In this document: one piece after another, positions 7,743 through 11,596 of the stretch
Position numbering within the stretch: the first letter of the stretch is position 1
Layout: each line of letters opens with the position of its first letter
DNA from: Clostridia bacterium
GTDB taxonomy: Bacteria; Bacillota_A; Clostridia; Oscillospirales; CAG-382
Direction of reading: 5' to 3'
NCBI GenBank assembly: GCA_017517985.1
Contig: JAFWWX010000010.1
Span: 1 to 11,596 of the forward strand
DNA: 11,596 nucleotides
The notes under the pieces: generated by a model
The model's input: the letters and a program-made list of their open reading frames with translations, nothing else
Told to the model about the DNA's origin: nothing
The model's database searches: none
Program-made: the position numbers and the translations under genes

Positions 7743-8318
7743 TTATCGTTCAGGTTCATATCGCTTTCGCCGATGAACTTCTGAATTTTCTTTTTCACCT
7801 TTAACCTTTTCTGAAACATCTTCAACAATGGCATCATAATCCTTAACTGTTCCTTCGATTGTTTCAAACGGAACATTATAATCTTTCAGCATTTTTATTA
7901 AAGGCTCTCTCATATTTCTTGCCTGTTGTTCGGTATGAACTCTGCCGATTGGATTGAAGTCCTTAATTCTGTCAATGAGATAATTTACATTGTTGTATGT
8001 GTTAAAAACATTTAGCACAACCTTATTAAACTCATTACCAAGAACTGAACTCTTGTTGTAAAATGCAGTTAGGAATAAGGGGCAATCGGTAACAATAACA
8101 TCTACCTTATCTTTACATCTGCTTAATCGGTAACTCTGTGAACCGAAAATATATTCCTGATTCATAAGAACTTTGTTGTTGTTTTCCCATACCATATCCT
8201 TTGCAAATTCTGTTACAAGCTCTGCATTTATTCCTTGCATTTTCAACTTTGAAAACACATAGGCAGCACCCGTTGATTTACCTGCACCGGGTACACCGAA
8301 CAGATTTACTACAATCAT
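7743..8318 (-). CDS. Small P-loop NTPase / nucleotide-kinase-like protein of the mob operon
   Basis: A 191-residue protein beginning MIVVNLFGVPGAGKST. Walker A is GVPGAGKST at residues 8-16. A Walker-B-like strand VDVIVTDCP (72-80) has Asp78. A lid-like stretch R117-IKDFNPIGR-126 and R134 follow, with an FNPxGR pattern reminiscent of AAA_28/NadR-like and phage nucleotide kinases. The substrate cannot be told from sequence. ATG at 8318 is preferred over the in-frame GTG at 8327 because GAGGTGG lies 5 nt before the ATG and overlaps the GTG. The C-terminus is basic and ends RRKRYEPER. It is the first gene after the non-coding control region, followed at 15 nt by mobC, and its stop directly abuts mobC's AGGAGG. 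A kinase or ATPase here is unusual among the mob operons I know. Confidence 0.8.
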   Translation of the reverse strand: MIVVNLFGVPGAGKSTGAAYVFSKLKMQGINAELVTEFAKDMVWENNNKVLMNQEYIFGSQSYRLSRCKDKVDVIVTDCPLFLTAFYNKSSVLGNEFNKVVLNVFNTYNNVNYLIDRIKDFNPIGRVHTEQQARNMREPLIKMLKDYNVPFETIEGTVKDYDAIVEDVSEKVKGEKENSEVHRRKRYEPER

Positions 8319-8323
8319 TAAAA

Positions 8324-8330
8324 CCACCTC
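8324..8330 (-). promoter_or_regulatory. Ribosome binding site that fixes the NTPase start
   Basis: GAGGTGG on the minus strand, 5 nt before ATG at 8318. It rules out the GTG at 8327-8325, which lies inside it. Confidence 0.75.
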
Positions 8331-8340
8331 ATTTCATATT

Positions 8341-8410
8341 GCAAGCATCGGGGTATTAGGGGCGAAAGCCACTAACAAGTGGCTTTTGGGGGACCAAATG
8401 CCGTGCTTGC
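8341..8410 (-). other. Candidate origin of transfer (oriT): nested inverted repeats
   Basis: An outer stem pairs GCAAGCAtCGG (8341-8351, one bulged T) with CCGTGCTTGC (8401-8410) over 10 bp. It can extend by three more A/T pairs with a bulge at 8411. Inside it, AAAGCCACT (8365-8373) pairs perfectly with AGTGGCTTT (8378-8386) around a 4-nt loop, flanked by G runs (GGGG at 8350-8353 and 8359-8362, GGGGG at 8388-8392). The inner hairpin lacks a U tract, so it is not a terminator. It lies just upstream of the NTPase-mobC-relaxase operon, where oriT usually sits in mobilizable elements. The nic site cannot be named from sequence alone. Alternatives are a leader RNA structure or a regulatory site. 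Confidence 0.45.
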
Positions 8411-8470
8411 TAATGCAAATGCTTCCGCATTATATTTCTCTTGGGTTTTACCTTCTTCTGATTTGCATTA
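8411..8470. repeat. 10-bp inverted repeat enclosing 40 nt
   Basis: TAATGCAAAT (8411-8420) and its exact reverse complement ATTTGCATTA (8461-8470) flank 40 nt that also contain a small hairpin (AATGC at 8418-8422 with GCATT at 8427-8431). This could be a protein-binding pair of half sites or part of a larger oriT. The right arm overlaps the TATAAT box at 8467-8472. Confidence 0.5.
8429..8434 (-). promoter_or_regulatory. Candidate -10 box (TATAAT), proximal
   Basis: A perfect TATAAT on the minus strand, followed by GC. It lies 111 nt before the NTPase ATG. The matching -35 is poor (AAGAAG at 17 nt), so it may be fortuitous or activator-dependent. Confidence 0.3.
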
Positions 8471-8472
8471 TA
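8467..8472 (-). promoter_or_regulatory. Candidate -10 box (TATAAT), distal, for the NTPase-mobC-relaxase-DUF3801 operon
   Basis: A perfect TATAAT on the minus strand, in the same TATAATGC context as the proximal copy 38 nt away. At 17 nt spacing its -35 would be GGTATG (8490-8495), which lies inside the palindrome at 8488-8502. A protein on the palindrome would therefore meet RNA polymerase directly. Confidence 0.4.
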
Positions 8473-8487
8473 AAGATGAAACTATGC

Positions 8488-8502
8488 AACATACCGTATG
8501 TT
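8488..8502. promoter_or_regulatory. Perfect 15-bp palindrome, candidate operator
   Basis: AACATAC-C-GTATGTT: 7-bp perfect arms with one central base. It overlaps the expected -35 position of the distal TATAAT box. XRE-family repressors often bind such palindromes, and an XRE gene ends about 100 nt away, so that protein is the obvious candidate binder. This assignment is inference. Confidence 0.5.
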
Positions 8503-8523
8503 TCTAAAAATTTGTTTCAAAAA

Positions 8524-8572
8524 GTTTTCGACATATTGCGACTTTTGTTTTTTCGTGTATTTCATCGAAAAC
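8524..8572. repeat. 8-bp inverted repeat spaced by 33 nt
   Basis: GTTTTCGA (8524-8531) and TCGAAAAC (8565-8572) are exact reverse complements. They bracket an AT-rich stretch between the XRE terminator and the palindrome. They could be spaced operator half sites or chance; the length alone gives modest support. Confidence 0.3.
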
Positions 8573-8576
8573 AAGA

Positions 8577-8603
8577 AGCCTACTGTTTTTTAAGCAGTAG
8601 GCT
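8577..8603 (-). terminator. Rho-independent terminator of the XRE gene
   Basis: AGCCTACTG (8577-8585) pairs perfectly with CAGTAGGCT (8595-8603) over 9 bp, with a 9-nt loop. On the minus strand it is followed by TCTTGTTTTCG, a fair U-rich tail. The stem begins inside the last base of the XRE stop codon. It would separate the helicase-DUF3848-XRE unit from the mob operon. Confidence 0.7.
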
Positions 8604-9055
8604 CATTCAAATGTCTTACCAAAAGTAGCTTTTAGATATTGATATGTACTATATTCAATTTGTTCACTATCAACCATTTCTTTCAGGTGATATAACTGCT
8701 CAATATAGTATCTGATAGTCTTGCAATCTTGAGGGAATCGGATATATATTTCTCCGTTTTCCATTTTCATTTCAAGACCGAAAATCGAATCAATATGCAT
8801 TAGAGTATGAACAGTTTGTATATCAGTTTCAAGAGAAGGTGGAAGAATAGCGTGTTCTGAAACTCCTAAAATTTCACATATTTTTATAACCGTATCTCTT
8901 TTAGGTGTTCTTGAATTGCTCTCATATTGAGCCGCCCTTATATCAGCAGTTCTGTCCGAATAACCTAACATTTTGCCAAGTTCTTTTTGGGTTATGCCAA
9001 GATGTTTTCTACATTGCTTTAGCGTCCATCCTCCAATATTTTTTATTTTAAGCAT
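8603..9055 (-). CDS. XRE-family helix-turn-helix transcription regulator
   Basis: A 150-residue protein. The HTH spans about residues 10-65: TLKQCRKHLGITQKELGKMLGYS, then the conserved TADIRAAQYESNSRTPK recognition/loop region found in a clostridial mobile-element subfamily. The C-terminal half is a separate, mostly alpha/beta region (HTLMHIDSIFGLEMKMENGEIYIRF), probably for dimerisation or ligand sensing. ATG at 9055 is 9 nt after the DUF3848 stop. The purine-rich end of that gene (GGAAAGG) serves as its ribosome site, so it is co-transcribed with the helicase gene. Its likely target is the palindrome in the adjacent control region. It could be a repressor of transfer or an activator. Confidence 0.88.
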   Translation of the reverse strand: MLKIKNIGGWTLKQCRKHLGITQKELGKMLGYSDRTADIRAAQYESNSRTPKRDTVIKICEILGVSEHAILPPSLETDIQTVHTLMHIDSIFGLEMKMENGEIYIRFPQDCKTIRYYIEQLYHLKEMVDSEQIEYSTYQYLKATFGKTFE

Positions 9056-9064
9056 TTTACATCA

Positions 9065-9421
9065 TTACCTTTCCGGCTCGTGCCTTTTCTTATTGTTTTG
9101 TTTCTCCGCTTCGTTTTGCTTAATAAGGTCATTCGCAACATCATCAACCACATCACGAAGTCTGTCCATATAGGTCACATCCGTCTTTTGCCATTCGTCA
9201 TAACAAACAGATAACGGGTAATCTAATTTTGCAAGTGCTTCAACCTGCTTGTCAGACAGAGAATCATCTTCAAAAGTAATCAGAATATCATCACGCATTA
9301 CTTTCTCATAAGCTCTGTCAATAATCTGTTCCGGGGGAAGCGTTTTAAGGTGTTCGATATAATCGCTTTGCTCTTTAGCCGCTTTCTCCCATAAAGTTTG
9401 TCTTAAATTTTCTTTACTCAT
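9065..9421 (-). CDS. DUF3848-type small protein
   Basis: A 118-residue acidic protein. The region from LWEKAAKEQSDYIEHLKTLPP through AYEKVMRDDILITFEDD and LSDKQVEALAKLDYPL to YDEWQKTDVTYMDRLRDV fits the DUF3848 pattern as I remember it (helical, alternating charged and hydrophobic residues). Function is unknown; the family is typical of Firmicute conjugative elements, usually beside the large helicase/methylase protein. ATG at 9421 is preferred because GGAG lies 8 nt upstream; ATG at 9427 is also in frame but has only 2 nt of spacing. The helicase stop (9424) is just upstream, so coupling is likely. The tail is basic and ends KKRHEPER. Confidence 0.8.
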   Translation of the reverse strand: MSKENLRQTLWEKAAKEQSDYIEHLKTLPPEQIIDRAYEKVMRDDILITFEDDSLSDKQVEALAKLDYPLSVCYDEWQKTDVTYMDRLRDVVDDVANDLIKQNEAEKQNNKKRHEPER

Positions 9422-9423
9422 TT

Positions 9424-11596
9424 TCATCGCTCCAATCCTACAACTTTTTTCTGTGGAATTTCATTTTCTTCAGGTTCACCGAGGTCAGCACCTTCTTTGT
9501 CTTTCTTATCCATGTCGAGAAGAACTTCAACCTCTGCAAGTCTTTTTATTTTTTCCTGAAGCTCTGCTTCTTGTGGGAACTCTTTTTGAGATTCAACCTT
9601 TGCAGTTTCAAACTGCTTTTTGGTTTCTTCAAGATTTTCCTTTACAACATCTAATCTCTTTGGAAGTCCTTCAAGAGCATTGTCAAGTCTTTGCAAGTTA
9701 CCGAACACATCTGTACCAAGCTCTACCTTATGGCTCAAATGCCCTTTGAGTGATACATAAAAAACCTTTGTAGTTGTATCAAAAGACAAGTCCATTGAAA
9801 AACCTCTGTAATCGCCAATGGGTGTCGGTTCAGGTGATGTCATTTTCTTGCATCGCTCAAGTAATGCCGTACCGGCTTTCTCTTTATCGTGATATGCAAG
9901 TCCATCAATCGTCATCGGATAGAAAACATCTTCTTGTTTCGGATATTTCTCTGCAATGGCAATATCTCCCTCAAAGCCTTTAATTCGCTCTGTAAGGTCT
10001 GCAATGGTTCGGGGGTATTCTTTTATTACCTTGTCCTCAAGCTCGTATTTTTGGCTCATAAATGACGATTTAATGAGCTTTAATTTAGCTACTTGTGTAT
10101 CCAAGTCCATTTTCTCTTTGATATACGGATTTCCCGTTGTGAGAGCTTTAATCTCTGCATAAGAAAGAGCCATTTCGTCAATATCTTCTGCACTTCTTAC
10201 CGGAGATTTAGAAGTCATAATCTGACCGATAAATTTCTGCTTGTTTTCAACGAGCTGCCACATATAACTGTCGAATGTATCTTTAGTTACATATCTTCTG
10301 ATATGAACATCAGGATTGGTATTTCCTTGACGGATAATTCGTCCTGCACGCTGTTCCAAGTCAGCGGGCCTCCAAGGACAATCCAAATCGTGTGAAGCAT
10401 ATAAAAGTCTTTGCACATTCGTTCCGGCTCCCATCTTTGGAGTAGAGCCAAGCAAGATTCTTACATCGCCCTTACGAACTTTGGAGAAAAGTTCTTTCTT
10501 TTTAACCTCTGTTTCCGCATTGTGAATGAACTCAATTTCACTTTCAGGCACACCGTTTGCTATCAGCTTATCTCTTATGTCTGAATAAACATTGAATGTA
10601 CCGTCATTCTTTGGAGTAGATAAATCACAGAATACAAGTTGTGTTCCTTTGATGTCTGAAGTCTGTTCCCAAATATCAAAGACTTCCTTTGCACACGCAG
10701 AAACTTTAGAGCTTTCATCATCAGGCAAGAGTGGGTTCATAAGCCTTTGGTCAAGTGCAAGCTTTCGTCCGTCATTGGTAATCTTCAGCATATTGTCAAC
10801 TGACGGATCAACCATTTTATTACGAACTTTCTCTGCACGGTCTGCAAGCTCTGAAACCATTTCTTTCTGAATTTCCGTAGGCTCTACTGCGATTGTCTTA
10901 TAGTGCGGTGTAGGTGTAGGAAGGTTAAGCATATCCGCAGTTTGAATATCTGCAACATCCTTAAACATTGCCATAAGTTCAGGCAAGTTAAAGAATTTAG
11001 CAAACCTTGTCTTTGCTCTGTATCCCGTACCTTCAGGTGCAAGTTCAATAGCAGTAATTGTTTCACCGAAGGTTGATGCCCACGCATCAAAGTGTTGCAA
11101 GTTATGTTCCCGGAGGGTGTTGTACTGCAAGTATCTCTGCATTGTGTAAAGCTCAACCATACTGTTTGATACAGGAGTACCCGTTGCAAAAATAACACCT
11201 TTACCGCCCGTAAGTTCATCCAAGTATTGTGTTTTCATAAATAGGTCGGATGACTTTTGTGCTTCTGTCTGTGCTATACCGCCGACATTTCGCATTTTGG
11301 TATAAAGGTAAAGGTTCTTGTAGTAGTGAGCTTCATCAACGAAGATTCTGTCAACGCCGAGTTCTTCAAAGGTAACAACATCATCTTTTCGGCTTTGGTC
11401 ATTGAGTTTCGCAAGCTTATTCTCAATAGCCTTTTTTGATTTCTCAAGTTGCTTAATGGTAAATCGTTCTGCATTTTGAGATTTAGCTTCGATTATTCCG
11501 TGCATAATCTCTGTCTTTTGTCTTTCGAGGATAGCAACTTGTCTTTCAAATGACATTGGTATCTTTTCAAACTGTGAATGTCCGATGATAACTGCA
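9424..11596 (-). CDS. Superfamily-2 (SNF2-like) helicase region of a large element-encoded protein (partial, N-terminus missing)
   Basis: The frame stays open to the right edge: before Met at 11556 it reads AVIIGHSQFEKIP, which is coding and typical of this family. So the ATG there is internal and the true start lies outside. Numbered from that Met: Walker B DEAH with IFVDEAHYYKN (71-81), motif III ATGTPVSN (124-131), helicase C-terminal motifs V/VI TPKMGAGTNV (372-381) and QRAGRIIRQG (402-411). Residues about 440-710 are coiled-coil/charged. In related elements the missing N-terminal part often holds an N6-DNA methyltransferase and Walker A; that is family knowledge, not seen. Likely acts on transferred DNA, perhaps for modification or anti-defence. 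It ends VVGLER and is followed 2 nt later by the DUF3848 ATG at 9421. Confidence 0.93.
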   Translation of the reverse strand, partial: AVIIGHSQFEKIPMSFERQVAILERQKTEIMHGIIEAKSQNAERFTIKQLEKSKKAIENKLAKLNDQSRKDDVVTFEELGVDRIFVDEAHYYKNLYLYTKMRNVGGIAQTEAQKSSDLFMKTQYLDELTGGKGVIFATGTPVSNSMVELYTMQRYLQYNTLREHNLQHFDAWASTFGETITAIELAPEGTGYRAKTRFAKFFNLPELMAMFKDVADIQTADMLNLPTPTPHYKTIAVEPTEIQKEMVSELADRAEKVRNKMVDPSVDNMLKITNDGRKLALDQRLMNPLLPDDESSKVSACAKEVFDIWEQTSDIKGTQLVFCDLSTPKNDGTFNVYSDIRDKLIANGVPESEIEFIHNAETEVKKKELFSKVRKGDVRILLGSTPKMGAGTNVQRLLYASHDLDCPWRPADLEQRAGRIIRQGNTNPDVHIRRYVTKDTFDSYMWQLVENKQKFIGQIMTSKSPVRSAEDIDEMALSYAEIKALTTGNPYIKEKMDLDTQVAKLKLIKSSFMSQKYELEDKVIKEYPRTIADLTERIKGFEGDIAIAEKYPKQEDVFYPMTIDGLAYHDKEKAGTALLERCKKMTSPEPTPIGDYRGFSMDLSFDTTTKVFYVSLKGHLSHKVELGTDVFGNLQRLDNALEGLPKRLDVVKENLEETKKQFETAKVESQKEFPQEAELQEKIKRLAEVEVLLDMDKKDKEGADLGEPEENEIPQKKVVGLER

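Noticed and set aside
8365..8386. The 9-bp hairpin read as a terminator
   Set aside because: Neither strand has a U tract after the stem, and the flanks are G/C runs; the oriT reading fits better.
8386..8628. An 80-codon plus-strand frame through the control region
   Set aside because: It runs through the palindrome and the terminator hairpin into the XRE gene, has no ribosome site and a non-protein-like composition.
10884..11219. A 111-codon minus-strand frame inside the helicase
   Set aside because: It is an alternative frame of a gene with clear helicase motifs; the product has no recognisable domain. The same holds for 11274-11474 (minus), 5567-5815 (minus) and the plus-strand frames between 5749 and 11439.

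Overview
The window looks like part of an integrative conjugative or mobilizable element from a low-to-moderate GC Firmicute, most likely a gut-type Clostridia (Ruminococcaceae/Oscillospiraceae or Lachnospiraceae relatives). This rests on AT-rich third positions, strong GGAGG ribosome sites, a MobP-type relaxase with a MobC partner, DUF3801 and DUF3848 proteins, a methylase/helicase-type large protein, and an S-layer-homology (SLH) surface protein with a glycine linker. The species cannot be fixed from the sequence. Every supported gene is on the minus strand, so the window reads from right to left.

Layout in direction of transcription. (1) 11596-9424 is the C-terminal 723 codons of a superfamily-2 (SNF2-like) helicase protein whose N-terminus lies beyond the right edge. 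(2) 9421-9065 is a small DUF3848-type protein. (3) 9055-8603 is an XRE-family regulator, closed by a hairpin terminator (8603-8577). (4) 8602-8319 is a non-coding control region full of inverted repeats. It holds a candidate oriT, two TATAAT boxes and a perfect 15-bp palindrome that could be an operator. (5) 8318-7743 is a small P-loop NTPase or nucleotide-kinase-like protein. (6) 7727-7419 is MobC and 7419-6061 is the relaxase; they are coupled by a TAATG overlap. (7) 6086-5379 is a DUF3801 (PcfB-like) protein overlapping the relaxase by 26 nt. (8) A 10-bp-stem hairpin (5358-5325) without a U tract lies before (9) 5280-1, the first 1760 codons of a very large secreted surface protein that runs off the left edge. 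The surface protein has a signal peptide, an N-terminal region, about 13 Cys-rich repeats, about eight Ig-like/CnaB-like repeats, a Gly-rich linker and the start of an SLH domain.

How the parts may work together: the relaxase and MobC would nick and process DNA at an oriT, probably the structured region at 8341-8410. The DUF3801 protein would help dock the relaxosome to the type IV coupling protein, which is not in this window. The helicase is a typical cargo/processing protein of these elements. The XRE protein is placed to control the divergently organised or downstream mob operon through the palindrome at 8488-8502. The SLH surface protein directly downstream could be a mating-contact adhesin, by analogy with the surface proteins of other Gram-positive conjugation systems; that role is inference. 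No integrase, attachment site, tRNA, rRNA or CRISPR array was seen.
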